Numbered from the stretch's first letter, positions 40,630-50,672 are shown. The stretch: 64,000 bases of DNA from DAHUYF01 sp035945115 (GCA_035945115.1 DASZAN010000024.1:14735-78734), one strand, 5' to 3'. Notes: generated from the letters alone by a model not told the origin. Program-made: numbers and translations.

Positions 40630-41649
40630 TCAATGGCCGCGCGCCAGGCAGAAGTCGATCGCCTCGTCGAGAGCGCGCTTTTCCGGGCCCTCGCGGAACG
40701 CTGCCAACGCCCGGCGCGCCGCCCCGCCATAATGCCGAGCGCGCTCCAGCGTTGCCGCCAGGGTGCCGTGCCGCGTCATCAGCTCGATCGCGTGATCGAG
40801 ATCGCCTTCCCTCTGCTCGAGGTCTTCGAGCGTCCGTCGCCAGAAGCTTCGCTCCGCCTCGCTTGCATGGCGCAGCGCCAGCACCACCGGCAGCGTGATC
40901 TTTCCTTCACGAAAATCATCGCCCACGGTCTTGCCAAGCTCGGCCTGCTCGGCGGAGTAGTCGAGCATGTCGTCGACCAGCTGAAAGGCGATACCGAGCG
41001 AACGTCCGTAGGCTTCGAGCGCCTGCTCCTCGGCGGACGGCCGGTCGGAGAGCACGGCACCGATCCGGCTCGCTGCGGCGAAGAGCTGCGCCGTCTTCGC
41101 CTGGATGACGGCGAGGTAGGACTCCTCCGTTGTCTCGGTGTCGTTCGAGGTGACGAGCTGCAGCACTTCGCCTTCGGCGATCACCGCCGATGCGCTCGAG
41201 AGAATGTCGAGCACCTTGAGCGAGCCGTCCTCCACCATCAGCTGGAAGGCGCGGCTGAAGAGGAAATCGCCGACCAGCACCGATGACTTGTTGCCCCAGA
41301 CCGCGTTCGCGGTGGCAAGGCCGCGCCGCAAGTCGCTGGCATCGACCACATCGTCGTGGAGCAGCGTCGCCGTGTGGATGAACTCGACGGCGGCGGCGAG
41401 CGCGATGTGGCGATCGCCGCGATAGCCGCACATGCGCGCGGTGGCCAAGGTGAGCATCGGTCGCAGGCGCTTGCCGCCGGCGGCAATGATATGGCCCGCG
41501 AGCTGCGGGATGAGCGCTACCGGGCTCTGCATCCGCTTGAGGATGAGCGCGTTCACCCGATCGAGATCGGTTTTGAGGAGTGCGGTGAGCCGATCGAGCG
41601 TGGCCGGACCCTTGGCATCGCCGCCTCGCGCACTTGCCAACAGCGCCAC
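40630..41649 (-). CDS. ispB: polyprenyl diphosphate synthase
   Basis: 339 residues. First aspartate-rich motif LLHDDVVDASDLRRG, second FQLVDDMLDYSAEQAELGKT, plus GGKRLRPMLTLATARM and GDFLFSRAFQLM. It elongates farnesyl/geranyl diphosphate with isopentenyl diphosphate to make the octa- to decaprenyl side chain of ubiquinone. GTG at 41649 follows GAGGAAAGGGACG at suitable spacing; a longer frame to 41721 is basic and unconserved. Divergent from the DUF2007 gene. Confidence 0.92.
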   Translation of the reverse strand: MALLASARGGDAKGPATLDRLTALLKTDLDRVNALILKRMQSPVALIPQLAGHIIAAGGKRLRPMLTLATARMCGYRGDRHIALAAAVEFIHTATLLHDDVVDASDLRRGLATANAVWGNKSSVLVGDFLFSRAFQLMVEDGSLKVLDILSSASAVIAEGEVLQLVTSNDTETTEESYLAVIQAKTAQLFAAASRIGAVLSDRPSAEEQALEAYGRSLGIAFQLVDDMLDYSAEQAELGKTVGDDFREGKITLPVVLALRHASEAERSFWRRTLEDLEQREGDLDHAIELMTRHGTLAATLERARHYGGAARRALAAFREGPEKRALDEAIDFCLARGH

Positions 41650-41783
41650 GAAAACGTCCCTTTCCTCGCCCCTGCCGCTGATCGCCGCTCGCTTGACGCG
41701 ACGACAAGCAAGGGCGAGCATAGAATGGTTATAGAAGGGGTCAAGCCCGAGCGGCCGTTCGCGGTATCGCGCATGGGCGCATT

Positions 41784-41993
41784 ATGAAAGAGCTTCTGCG
41801 CACCAACGATCCGGTACGGCTGTCCTGGCTCCAGGCCCTGCTCGCCGGTTCCGGCATCGAGGCGATCATCCTCGACACGCACACCAGCATCATCGAAGGC
41901 AGCATCGGCGCCATTCCGCGGCGGCTCATGGTCCATGAAGAGGATCACCGCCGCGCGGCGGCCGTGCTCGCGGCGGCCGGAGAGCTCGGTTGA
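41784..41993 (+). CDS. DUF2007 family protein
   Basis: 69 residues: MKELLRTNDPVRLSWLQALL, then IEAIILDTHTSIIEG, GAIPRRLMVHEEDHRRAAAV. This is the short ferredoxin-like DUF2007 (putative signal-transducing) domain. Its stop overlaps the TTG start of the methyltransferase, and the pairing is conserved in my recollection of rhizobial genomes. Function unknown. Confidence 0.85.
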   Translation: MKELLRTNDPVRLSWLQALLAGSGIEAIILDTHTSIIEGSIGAIPRRLMVHEEDHRRAAAVLAAAGELG

Positions 41994-42748
41994 CTGCCGA
42001 GGATCCGGGCGAGATCGCGATCAGCGAGGACGCTCTCCTGGGCGGCGGGATCAGGTTGCGCCAACCGCGCGCCGGCTATCGCGCCGCCATCGATCCGGTG
42101 TTCTTGGCGGCGGCGGTGCCGGCGGAAGCGGCTGAGACGGTGCTCGATGCGGGGTGCGGCGTGGGCGCCGCCAGCCTTTGCCTCGCCAAGCGCGTGTCCG
42201 AATGCCGGATCACCGGCATCGAGGCGCAGCGCGATTTGGTTCGGCTGGCGAACGAGAATGCGGCGCTGAACGGCTTCGCGGACCGCATCGTCATCATGGC
42301 CGGCGACATTCTCAGACCGCCGCCACGGCTTGAGCCCGGTAGTTTCAGCCATGTCATGGCAAACCCACCCTATCTCGCGGCTGACGCCGGGACACCGTCG
42401 CACGATGCGGGAAAGGCGGCCGCCACGCTCGAAGGCGAGGCAGACCTCGCCGCGTGGCTGCGCTTTGCGCTGTCGGCAGTCCGACCCAAGGGGACTGTCA
42501 CTTTCATTTATCGCGCCGATCGGATGGAGCAGCTCTTGGCGCAGCTCTCGCAGCGCGCGGGCGAGATCGTCGTCTTTCCCCTGTGGCCAGGCGAGAACAA
42601 ACCGGCGAAGCGAATCATTGTCCGCGCGCGGAAGGGCGTGGCGACGCCCACCCGTCTCACCCCGGGCCTCGTCCTCCATGAGGCGGACGGCCGATACACG
42701 GCCGCGGCGGATGCGATCCTCCGGCAGGGTGCGGCCCTCACGTTTTAG
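41990..42748 (+). CDS. tRNA1(Val) A37 N6-methyltransferase-like protein
   Basis: 252 residues. SAM-binding motif I TVLDAGCGVGAASLCLAKRV and the catalytic MANPPYLAAD (N-P-P-Y) identify an N6-adenine methyltransferase of the TrmN6/YfiC group. The opening GGGIRLRQPRAGYRAAIDPV is the family N-terminus. It starts with TTG overlapping the DUF2007 stop. It probably modifies A37 of tRNA-Val; substrate not proven. Confidence 0.85.
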   Translation: MTAEDPGEIAISEDALLGGGIRLRQPRAGYRAAIDPVFLAAAVPAEAAETVLDAGCGVGAASLCLAKRVSECRITGIEAQRDLVRLANENAALNGFADRIVIMAGDILRPPPRLEPGSFSHVMANPPYLAADAGTPSHDAGKAAATLEGEADLAAWLRFALSAVRPKGTVTFIYRADRMEQLLAQLSQRAGEIVVFPLWPGENKPAKRIIVRARKGVATPTRLTPGLVLHEADGRYTAAADAILRQGAALTF

Positions 42749-42811
42749 CGCCATGGTGCACATGCGAGCCTACTTGCGTTCGCGCCGGCCTCGGGCCCAT
42801 CTTCCTCTGCG

Positions 42812-43669
42812 ATGAGCCTCAGGGACGACCTTCTCCAGCTCGTGCCGATCGAGCGGGTGCGCAATCCGCCGCCGCAGGTGGCGGTGCTGCGTTTCGACGG
42901 GCTCATTGGCATGCGCGGCCCACGCGCCCTGTCGCTCCGCCGCTTCGCGGCCGCGATCGAGCGCGCCTTCCATTTGCGCCACCTCAAGGCGGTGGCACTC
43001 ACCATCAACTCGCCCGGCGGCTCGCCGGCGCAATCATCGCTGCTCTACCGGCGAATCCGCCAGCTCGCGGACGAGAAAAGCATCCCCGTCATCGCCTTCG
43101 CCGAGGATGTGGCTGCCTCGGGCGGCTACTGGCTGGCACTCGCGGCCGACGAAATCTTCGCCGACGAGACCTCGCTGCTTGGGTCTATCGGCGTCATCAG
43201 CGCTACCTTCGGCTTCGCCGAGGCCTTGCGCAAATTCGGCATTCAGCGTCGCCTTTACACGGCCGGTGAGAACAAGTCTCTGCTCGATCCCTTCCTCACC
43301 GAAGACCCGAAGGGTGTCGAGCGGCTGCTCGCGCTCCAGCAGGACATGCATGAAAGCTTCAAGGAGCTGGTTCGCCGCCGCCGCAATGTGAAGCTCCGCG
43401 GCGAGGAAAGCGTGCTCTTCAGCGGCGAGGTCTTCACCGGGCGGCGCGCGTTAGAGCTCGGCTTGATCGACGGGGTCGGCGATCTCCGCGGTGTCATGCG
43501 GCAACGCTTCGGCGAGGAGGTGAGGCTCCGGCTGATCGAGCCCGAGCGGCGGCGCCTCGCCATTCTTTCCTTCTTCGGTATTCCGCGCCGTCCCGATACG
43601 GCGGACGTCTTCGGCGATCTGCTGGCCCGGCTCGAGGAGCGGCTGATTTGGGCGCGGCTCGGGCTATGA
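42812..43669 (+). CDS. S49 family serine peptidase (SohB/SppA-like)
   Basis: 285 residues. Nucleophile serine in EDVAASGGYWLALAADEI, catalytic lysine in YTAGENKSLLDPFLTED, and the NSPGGSPAQS oxyanion segment. There is no N-terminal transmembrane helix, in contrast to long SppA, so it is cytoplasmic or peripheral. It belongs to the ClpP/crotonase superfamily that degrades signal peptides or membrane proteins. Positioned between the methyltransferase and glyQ. Confidence 0.9.
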   Translation: MSLRDDLLQLVPIERVRNPPPQVAVLRFDGLIGMRGPRALSLRRFAAAIERAFHLRHLKAVALTINSPGGSPAQSSLLYRRIRQLADEKSIPVIAFAEDVAASGGYWLALAADEIFADETSLLGSIGVISATFGFAEALRKFGIQRRLYTAGENKSLLDPFLTEDPKGVERLLALQQDMHESFKELVRRRRNVKLRGEESVLFSGEVFTGRRALELGLIDGVGDLRGVMRQRFGEEVRLRLIEPERRRLAILSFFGIPRRPDTADVFGDLLARLEERLIWARLGL

Positions 43670-43702
43670 GCGCGACCCTCGCTTACCTGCGGATCTGAGC
43701 TC

Positions 43703-43957
43703 GTGTTGGGCTTCTCTCTCACCAAGTTGGTGCTTTTGGCGGTCGTCATCGCGGCACTTTGGCTCGGCTTTCGCTACATGAGCCGGGTCGACGCGATCCG
43801 GCGAAGCCTGCGCGGAGAGCTGAGCCGTCGCCGGGCATCGGGTGCGACGCCGGCGAAGGACGTCGAGGACCTCGTCAAGTGCGCGCGCTGCGGCGCCTAT
43901 GTTGCGGCCCGCAACGCCAGCGCTTGCGGTCGCCCCGACTGCCCCTGGGGTCGCTGA
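43703..43957 (+). CDS. small membrane protein with cysteine motif
   Basis: 84 residues from a GTG: an N-terminal transmembrane helix (LTKLVLLAVVIAALWLGF), a basic linker, and a C-terminal VKCARCGAYVAARNASACGR followed by PDCPWGR that carries four cysteines, a likely zinc ribbon. It lies between the S49 peptidase and glyQ. Function unknown; similar proteins sit at this place in related genomes by recollection. Confidence 0.7.
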   Translation: MLGFSLTKLVLLAVVIAALWLGFRYMSRVDAIRRSLRGELSRRRASGATPAKDVEDLVKCARCGAYVAARNASACGRPDCPWGR

Positions 43958-44057
43958 GACGCGCCACACCGGTTCGTTACGGTCATCGCTTCCTTGACCC
44001 GCGGAGTGTCCCCACTTATGGTGCGGCGCACCAGGACCTCGATTTCCGGACATCCGG

Positions 44058-44936
44058 ATGGCGGCAGCGCGCGTGACGAGCGGACGCAGCTTTCAGGAAC
44101 TCATACTGAAGCTGCAAAGCTACTGGGCCGCCCGAGGGTGCGTCATCCTTCAGCCTTATGACGTCGAAATGGGTGCCGGCACCTTCCATCCGGCGACCAC
44201 GCTTCGCGCGCTGGGCCCCACGCCGTGGCGGGCGGCCTATGTGCAGCCGTCGCGCCGTCCGACCGACGGGCGCTACGGCGAAAATCCCATGCGCCTTCAG
44301 CACTATTACCAGTTCCAGGTGATTTTGAAGCCGGCGCCGGCCGATAGCCAACAGCTCTATCTCGATAGCCTTCTCGCGCTCGGCATTGATCCCACACGCC
44401 ACGACATCCGGTTTGTCGAGGACGACTGGGAAAGTCCCACCCTCGGCGCCTGGGGGCTCGGCTGGGAGGTTCGGCTCGATGGGATGGAGGTCTCGCAATT
44501 CACCTATTTTCAGCAGGTGGGCGGCCTCGAATGCGATCCGGTCTCGACAGAGCTCACCTATGGGCTCGAGCGCCTGGCGATGTATGTCCAGGGCGTGGAG
44601 AACGTCTATGAGCTCGATTACAACGGCGCCGGGATGACGTATGGCGACGTGTTCAAGCGCGCCGAGTTCGAATTCTCTGCCTACAATTTCGAGTACGCCG
44701 ATACCGAGCTCTTGTTCCGGCACTTTCTCGACGCCGAGAAAGAGTGCCGGGCGCTGCTCGCGCGGGGCCTGCCGCTCCCCGCTTATGACCAGTGCGTCAA
44801 GGCGAGCCACACCTTCAATCTGCTCGATGCGCGCGGCGTCATTTCCGTGACCGAGCGCGCCGCGTATATCGGCCGCGTGCGTGCCCTTGCCAAAGGCTGC
44901 TGCGAGAGTTGGCTCGCGGAACAAAGCGCCGCCTGA
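44058..44936 (+). CDS. glyQ: glycyl-tRNA synthetase alpha subunit
   Basis: 292 residues of the class IIc alpha subunit: FQELILKLQSYWAARGCVIL, PYDVEMGAGTFHPATTLRAL, GRYGENPMRLQHYYQFQVIL and LEVTYGLERL-type motif 3 (VSTELTYGLERLAMYVQGV). It forms an alpha2beta2 enzyme with glyS and charges tRNA-Gly. The gene runs 3 bp ahead of glyS. Confidence 0.97.
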   Translation: MAAARVTSGRSFQELILKLQSYWAARGCVILQPYDVEMGAGTFHPATTLRALGPTPWRAAYVQPSRRPTDGRYGENPMRLQHYYQFQVILKPAPADSQQLYLDSLLALGIDPTRHDIRFVEDDWESPTLGAWGLGWEVRLDGMEVSQFTYFQQVGGLECDPVSTELTYGLERLAMYVQGVENVYELDYNGAGMTYGDVFKRAEFEFSAYNFEYADTELLFRHFLDAEKECRALLARGLPLPAYDQCVKASHTFNLLDARGVISVTERAAYIGRVRALAKGCCESWLAEQSAA

Positions 44937-44939
44937 ACC

Positions 44940-47015
44940 GTGGCCCAACTTCTCTTCGAATTGCTCACGGAAGAGATCCCCGCTCGCATGCAGGCGCAGG
45001 CGGCGGAAAACCTTCGTCGCCTCGCTCAGGAGAAGCTGAGCGCGGCGGGCGTTCTGCCGAGCAGCCTCGAGAGCTTTGTTACGCCGCGGCGCCTGACGTT
45101 GGTGGCGGATGGGCTTCCGGAGAGACAGCTCGATGTCGAGGAAGAGCGGCGTGGGCCGCGCGTCGGCGCTCCAGCCGCGGCGATCGACGGTTTTCTCAAA
45201 TCCGCCGGACTCGCCTCGATCGAGGATTGCGAGCAGCGCGACACCGGCAAGGGTGTCTTCTATTTCGCGATCATCCGTCGCGCCGGGCGAGCCACCATCG
45301 ACGTGTTGCCGCCGATCTTGGCGTCCCTTGTCCACGATCTGCCGTGGCCAAAATCGATGCGGTTTCCGGCCGCACGATTCCGTTGGGTACGTCCGCTGAG
45401 TAGTGTGGTCTGCCTCTTTGATGGAAAGGTCGTGCCGCTCGAGCTCGATGAGGTGTCGGTATCGAACGTCACGCGAGGGCACCGCTTTCTCGCGCCAGAC
45501 AGTTTTGTCGTTCGCGATTTCGCCGACTACCGAGACAAGCTGCGAAAAGCGCGCGTCATGCTGCGGCGCGAGGATCGCGCACAAGCGATTTCGCTCGCAC
45601 TCTATGAAAAGGCCGCGGAGGCGCAGCTGACCGTCAAGGATGATCTGGCCCTGCTCGAGGAGGTGGCGGGCCTCGTGGAATGGCCCGTCGTGCTCATGGG
45701 TGGGATCGATGCCGCGTTTCTCGACCTCCCCGCGGAGGTTCTCACCACCTCGATGCGCACGAACCAGCAGTACTTCACGTGCCTCGATCGCGATGGCAGG
45801 CTCGCGCCCCGCTTTCTCTTCGTTGCCGACATGATCGCCGCGGATGGCGGCGTAGCTATCGTCGCTGGCAACGAGCGCGTGCTGCGCGCGCGCCTCGCGG
45901 ATGCGCGTTTTTTCTGGGAGCAGGATCGCAAGACTCCGCTGGTGGCGCGCGTGCCGAAGCTCGCGGAGCGCATCTTCCACGCCAAGCTCGGCAGCATGCT
46001 CGACAAGGTAGGTCGGGTCGAGCGGCTTGGTCCCATTCTGGCGCGTCACGTTGCCGGCGCCGAGCCCGCGCGCGTGGTGCGGGCGGCTTCGCTGGCGAAA
46101 GCCGACCTCTCGAGCGGCATGGTCGGCGAGTTCCCGGAGCTCCAGGGCATCATGGGCCGCTACTATGCGCGCGACGATGGCGAATCCGCCGATGTGGCCG
46201 AAGCGATCGCTGATCACTACGCACCGCTCGGGCCCCACGATCGATGCCCGACCGCGCCGACGAGCGTCGCTCTCGCACTTGCCGACAAGATCGACACGCT
46301 CGTCACCTTCTTCGCCATCGGCGAGAAACCGAGCGGATCGAAAGACCCCTTCGCGCTCCGCCGTGCCGCGCTCGGCGTCATTCGCCTCGTGCTTGAAAAC
46401 AAGCTGCGGCTGCCGCTCGCCGCGGTTTTCCGCGAAGCTTTCGCCATCGCCCGAGAGGTGGAAAAAGAAGCTCTCACGCGCGACCCGTCGCCTGACCTCC
46501 TCGACTTTTTCGCCGACCGCCTCAAAGCACATCTCCGCGAGCGGGGTGTGCGGCACGACCTGATCGCGGCGATCTTTGCGCCGGGTGGCGAGGACGATCT
46601 CGTTCGCCTCCTGGCGCGGGTTGACGCGTTGGGCGAATTCCTCGGCAGCGACGACGGCGCCAACCTTCTCGTGGCCTATCGCCGGGCGGCGAACATTGTG
46701 CGCATCGAGGAGAAGAAGGACGCCACGATCTATCCCGGCGAGCCCGATCCCAAGCTTCTGGTCGAAGCGGCCGAGATGGCGCTTGCCGCCCAGCTCGACA
46801 AGTCTGCGGCCGCGAGCCTCGATGCCTTGCGCCGAGAACGGTTCACCGAAGCGATGGCGGCGCTAGCCGTTTTGCGCGCGCCGGTTGATGAATTTTTTGC
46901 CGTGGTAACCGTTAATTGCGAGGATAGTCAACTGCGGGCCAATCGGCTGCGGCTTCTCGCGCAAATCAGCGACACGCTGAACCGCGTCGCCGATTTTTCG
47001 CAGATCGAAGGGTAG
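44940..47015 (+). CDS. glyS: glycyl-tRNA synthetase beta subunit
   Basis: 691 residues starting at a GTG: MAQLLFELLTEEIPARMQAQ, the PKSMRFPAARFRWVRPL segment, LTTSMRTNQQYFTCLDRDGR, GSMLDKVGRVERL and SKDPFALRRAALGVIRLVLE. The C-terminal DALRR-type helical domain binds tRNA. Downstream, ppdK begins 4-7 bp later, so the two are co-transcribed. Confidence 0.97.
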   Translation: MAQLLFELLTEEIPARMQAQAAENLRRLAQEKLSAAGVLPSSLESFVTPRRLTLVADGLPERQLDVEEERRGPRVGAPAAAIDGFLKSAGLASIEDCEQRDTGKGVFYFAIIRRAGRATIDVLPPILASLVHDLPWPKSMRFPAARFRWVRPLSSVVCLFDGKVVPLELDEVSVSNVTRGHRFLAPDSFVVRDFADYRDKLRKARVMLRREDRAQAISLALYEKAAEAQLTVKDDLALLEEVAGLVEWPVVLMGGIDAAFLDLPAEVLTTSMRTNQQYFTCLDRDGRLAPRFLFVADMIAADGGVAIVAGNERVLRARLADARFFWEQDRKTPLVARVPKLAERIFHAKLGSMLDKVGRVERLGPILARHVAGAEPARVVRAASLAKADLSSGMVGEFPELQGIMGRYYARDDGESADVAEAIADHYAPLGPHDRCPTAPTSVALALADKIDTLVTFFAIGEKPSGSKDPFALRRAALGVIRLVLENKLRLPLAAVFREAFAIAREVEKEALTRDPSPDLLDFFADRLKAHLRERGVRHDLIAAIFAPGGEDDLVRLLARVDALGEFLGSDDGANLLVAYRRAANIVRIEEKKDATIYPGEPDPKLLVEAAEMALAAQLDKSAAASLDALRRERFTEAMAALAVLRAPVDEFFAVVTVNCEDSQLRANRLRLLAQISDTLNRVADFSQIEG

Positions 47016-47022
47016 GTGCGTG

Positions 47023-49704
47023 ATGGCGAAATGGGTCTACGGCTTTGGCCCGAGCGGTGCCGAGGGCCGCGCCGAGATGAAGAATTTGCTGGGCGGGAAG
47101 GGTGCGAACCTTGCCGAAATGAGCAATCTCAGCCTTCCCGTTCCGCCCGGCTTCACCATTACGACCGAAGTCTGTACGCACTTTTATCAACACGACAAGA
47201 CCTATCCCAAGGAATTGCGGGAACAGGTGGGCGCGTCGCTGCGCCGCGTGGAAGAGCAGATCGCCGCCAAGTTCGGCGATCCCGCCAACCCGCTGCTCGT
47301 CTCCGTCCGGTCGGGCGCGCGCGCATCGATGCCGGGAATGATGGACACGGTGCTCAATTTGGGCCTCAACGATGCGACGGCCGAAGGACTGGCCCGGCGC
47401 AGCGGCGATGAGCGCTTCGCCTATGACAGCTACCGGCGCTTCATCCAGATGTACGGGCAGGTCGTCCTTGGCGTCGACCATCATCATTTCGAGGACCTGC
47501 TCGAGAACACCAAGCTCGATCTCGGCCTGACCCTCGATACCGAGCTCACCGCAGATGATTGGCGCGAGGTCGTCGACGGCTTCAAGGACGTGGTGAAGCG
47601 CGAGCTCGGCAAGCCCTTTCCGCAAGACCCGGAGGAGCAGCTCTGGGGTGCCATCGGCGCCGTGTTCGGCTCGTGGATGAATCAGCGCGCCATCACCTAT
47701 CGCCGGCTCCACGACATCCCCGCCGATTGGGGGACGGCGGTCAATGTGCAGGCGATGGTCTTCGGCAATATGGGCGAGGATTGCGCCACAGGCGTCGCCT
47801 TCACGCGCAATCCCTCGACCGGCGCCAACGAATTCTATGGCGAATACCTCGTCAATGCGCAGGGTGAGGACGTGGTTGCCGGCATCCGCACGCCACAGCA
47901 TTTGACCATTGCCGGCAAGGAGGTAAACAAATCGCGCCTGCCGGCGATGGAAGAGGTGATGCCCGACGTTTTCAGCGAGCTGCAGAAGGTGCGGCAGAAG
48001 CTCGAAGCGCACTACCGCGACATGCAGGACATCGAATTCACGGTGCAGCAGCGCAAGCTCTTCATGCTGCAAACCCGAACCGGCAAGCGCACCGCGCCCG
48101 CGGCGCTCAAGATCGCCGTGGACATGGCGCAGTCCCGATTGATCAGCAAGGAGGAGGCGATTCGGCGGATCGAGCCCGCCTCGCTCGATCAGCTGCTGCA
48201 TCCGACACTCGATCCAAAGGCGCCGAAGACGGTGCTGACGCGGGGCTTGCCGGCCTCGCCCGGCGCCGCGTCGGGCGTCGTCGTCTTCTCGGCTGACGAG
48301 GCGGAGGCGAGGGCCGGAAAGGGCGAGGCGGTCGTTCTCGTGCGCGTCGAAACCAGCCCCGAGGACATTCACGGCATGCACGCCGCGAAGGGCATTCTCA
48401 CGGCCCGCGGCGGCATGACGAGCCACGCGGCGGTGGTGGCGCGCGGCATGGGGCGAGCGTGCGTCGCTGGCGCGGGCGAGCTCAGAATCGATTACCGCGC
48501 CGGCACCATGAGCGTGCGCGATCGCACGGTGAAAGTCGGTGACGTGATCACGATCAACGGCTCAACCGGCGAAGTCATGCTTGGCTCGGTGGCAATGGTG
48601 CAGCCGGGTCTTTCCGGCGATTTCGCGACGCTCATGGGATGGGCGGACGAAGTGCGCACGATGGGCGTACGCGCCAACGCCGACACGCCTGCCGACGCCA
48701 AGATCGCGCGCCGCTTCGGCGCCGAAGGTATCGGGCTTTGCCGTACCGAGCATATGTTCTTCGACGAGCACCGCATCGTCGCCGTACGCGAGATGATCCT
48801 CGCCGATGACCCGGAGGGACGGCGCAAGGCGCTTGCCAAGATTCTGCCGATGCAGCGCCTGGACTTCATCGAGATCTTCCGGATCATGAAGGGCCTGCCG
48901 GTCACGATCCGCCTGCTCGATCCGCCGCTCCACGAATTCCTGCCAAAGACCGATGAAGAAATGCAGGAGTTAGTCGGGGCGACGGGTAAGGATCTGGCGG
49001 CCATCCGCCATCGCACGCAGGCGCTTCATGAAGCAAATCCGATGCTCGGCCATCGCGGCTGTCGCCTCGCTATCACGGGTCCGGAAATCTACGACATGCA
49101 GACGCGCGCGATCTTCGAAGCGGCCGCTGCCGTCACCTCCGAGACCGGCGAGAAGATCGAGCCGGAAATCATGATCCCGCTCGTCGCCACGAAGAAAGAG
49201 CTCGATATCCTGAAACAGCGCATCGATCGGATCGGGGACGAGGTGATGAAGGAGACGGGCGTCACCGTCCGTTATCTCGTCGGCACGATGATCGAGCTGC
49301 CGCGCGCGGTGTTGCGGGCCGGCGAAATCGCCGAGACGGCGGAATTTTTCAGTTTCGGCACCAACGACCTCACGCAAACTTGCTTCGGCTTGTCGCGCGA
49401 CGATGCCGGGAGCTTCCTTGGCGCCTATCAGAAGGCGGGGATTCTCGAGCATGATCCGTTTGTCACCATCGACCGCGACGGCGTGGGCGAGCTCATGCGC
49501 ATCGGTGCCGAGCGGGGCCGGACGACTCGGAAAAACCTCAAGCTCGGCATCTGCGGCGAGCACGGCGGCGATCCCGCCTCGGTGCGCTTTTGTCAGGAAA
49601 TCGGGCTCGACTACGTGTCCTGCTCGCCCTTCCGCGTGCCCATCGCGCGGCTCGCGGCGGCACAAGCGGCGCTCGCCAATCAGCCGATCGAGACCACGGC
49701 TTGA
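47023..49704 (+). CDS. ppdK: pyruvate, phosphate dikinase
   Basis: 893 residues. N-terminal ATP-grasp region with KNLLGGKGANLAEMSNLSLP and VRSGARASMPGMMDTVLNLG; central phosphohistidine in LTARGGMTSHAAVVARGMGR; C-terminal PEP/pyruvate barrel with FSFGTNDLTQTCFGLSRDDA and GICGEHGGDPASVRF. It interconverts pyruvate + ATP + Pi and PEP + AMP + PPi, usually gluconeogenic in these bacteria. A GTG at 47020 directly before the ATG is an alternative start. Its stop overlaps the meaB TTG. Confidence 0.97.
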   Translation: MAKWVYGFGPSGAEGRAEMKNLLGGKGANLAEMSNLSLPVPPGFTITTEVCTHFYQHDKTYPKELREQVGASLRRVEEQIAAKFGDPANPLLVSVRSGARASMPGMMDTVLNLGLNDATAEGLARRSGDERFAYDSYRRFIQMYGQVVLGVDHHHFEDLLENTKLDLGLTLDTELTADDWREVVDGFKDVVKRELGKPFPQDPEEQLWGAIGAVFGSWMNQRAITYRRLHDIPADWGTAVNVQAMVFGNMGEDCATGVAFTRNPSTGANEFYGEYLVNAQGEDVVAGIRTPQHLTIAGKEVNKSRLPAMEEVMPDVFSELQKVRQKLEAHYRDMQDIEFTVQQRKLFMLQTRTGKRTAPAALKIAVDMAQSRLISKEEAIRRIEPASLDQLLHPTLDPKAPKTVLTRGLPASPGAASGVVVFSADEAEARAGKGEAVVLVRVETSPEDIHGMHAAKGILTARGGMTSHAAVVARGMGRACVAGAGELRIDYRAGTMSVRDRTVKVGDVITINGSTGEVMLGSVAMVQPGLSGDFATLMGWADEVRTMGVRANADTPADAKIARRFGAEGIGLCRTEHMFFDEHRIVAVREMILADDPEGRRKALAKILPMQRLDFIEIFRIMKGLPVTIRLLDPPLHEFLPKTDEEMQELVGATGKDLAAIRHRTQALHEANPMLGHRGCRLAITGPEIYDMQTRAIFEAAAAVTSETGEKIEPEIMIPLVATKKELDILKQRIDRIGDEVMKETGVTVRYLVGTMIELPRAVLRAGEIAETAEFFSFGTNDLTQTCFGLSRDDAGSFLGAYQKAGILEHDPFVTIDRDGVGELMRIGAERGRTTRKNLKLGICGEHGGDPASVRFCQEIGLDYVSCSPFRVPIARLAAAQAALANQPIETTA

Positions 49705-50660
49705 AGGCGGCGGGTGCCGCCCCGCTCGCGTCCCTTGCCGCCGGCGGCAAGATCGCGCTTGCCGCAGCATTGGCGGCGCTCGAACACTCGCCTGACGATG
49801 CGGGCATCCTGGCGCTCCTCGATGCCGCCTACGCCACGCCGCGCGCCCAGGTGGTGGGCGTGACCGGACCGCCCGGCGTCGGCAAATCGACGCTGTCTAG
49901 TGCCCTCATCGCGCTCTGGCGGAGCGGCGGGAAGTCGGTCGGTGTCATCGCCGTCGATCCCTCCTCGCGCATCTCGGGCGGCGCGCTCCTCGGCGATCGC
50001 ACGCGGATTCGGACCGATCCCGCCGATGGTGGGGTCTTCGTGCGTTCGATGGCGGCGCGCGACAAGCTCGGCGGCTTGGCGTCGCTGAGCATTTCGGCAA
50101 TGGTGCTGATGCGCGCGCTCTTCGATGTCGTCCTGGTCGAGACGGTGGGCGTGGGCCAATCGGAGACGGACGTCGCCGGCGCGGCCGATACCATCCTCCT
50201 CTGTGTCCAGCCCGGATCGGGTGATAGCTTGCAATTCATGAAGGCGGGCATTGTCGAGATTCCCCACATCATCGCCGTGACCAAAGGCGACCTTGGCGCG
50301 ATCGCCGATCAAGCGCGACGCGAAGCGGTGGCGGTCCTGAGTCATGGCGATCGCGGCGGCGGCGAGTGGCTTGTCCCCGTGCTCATGGTATCGGCGCTGC
50401 GCCAAGAAGGCACCGCCGATCTTCTTGCAGCGATCGACGCGCATTGGCGCTGGCTCGCCGAGGCCGATCGATTAAGCTCGCTTCGCCGCGCGCAAGCGGC
50501 ACGTTGGCTCACGGAGAGCGTGCGCGAGCGCTTCGGCCGCGCCGGCCTGATGCGCGCCGGCGAGATCACGATTGCTTCGGGAGAGTCGCCCTTCGGCGCG
50601 ATGGAGCGGCTCACCAAATCATTGCGGGCTCAGAGCGTTGCCGCGCCGATACGCGAGTGA
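49701..50660 (+). CDS. meaB: MeaB/ArgK-family GTPase (methylmalonyl-CoA mutase chaperone-like)
   Basis: 319 residues. Walker A VVGVTGPPGVGKSTLSSALI, switch region IAVDPSSRISGGALLGDRTR, VLVETVGVGQSETDVAGAAD and VTKGDLG as G4. MeaB proteins load and repair adenosylcobalamin in methylmalonyl-CoA mutase. TTG at 49701 overlaps the ppdK stop and gives the family length. The mutase itself is not in this window; propionyl-CoA-related metabolism is implied. Confidence 0.9.
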   Translation: MKAAGAAPLASLAAGGKIALAAALAALEHSPDDAGILALLDAAYATPRAQVVGVTGPPGVGKSTLSSALIALWRSGGKSVGVIAVDPSSRISGGALLGDRTRIRTDPADGGVFVRSMAARDKLGGLASLSISAMVLMRALFDVVLVETVGVGQSETDVAGAADTILLCVQPGSGDSLQFMKAGIVEIPHIIAVTKGDLGAIADQARREAVAVLSHGDRGGGEWLVPVLMVSALRQEGTADLLAAIDAHWRWLAEADRLSSLRRAQAARWLTESVRERFGRAGLMRAGEITIASGESPFGAMERLTKSLRAQSVAAPIRE

Positions 50661-50672
50661 GAGAGGAGGCCG

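Noticed and set aside
44016..46556. 846-codon open frame on the minus strand opposite glyQ/glyS
   Set aside because: It is a codon-bias shadow: the plus strand encodes two well-conserved synthetase subunits, and the antisense frame has no motif or ribosome site.
46966..48426. 486-codon open frame on the minus strand opposite ppdK
   Set aside because: It lies inside a well-conserved pyruvate phosphate dikinase; composition is that of a complementary shadow.
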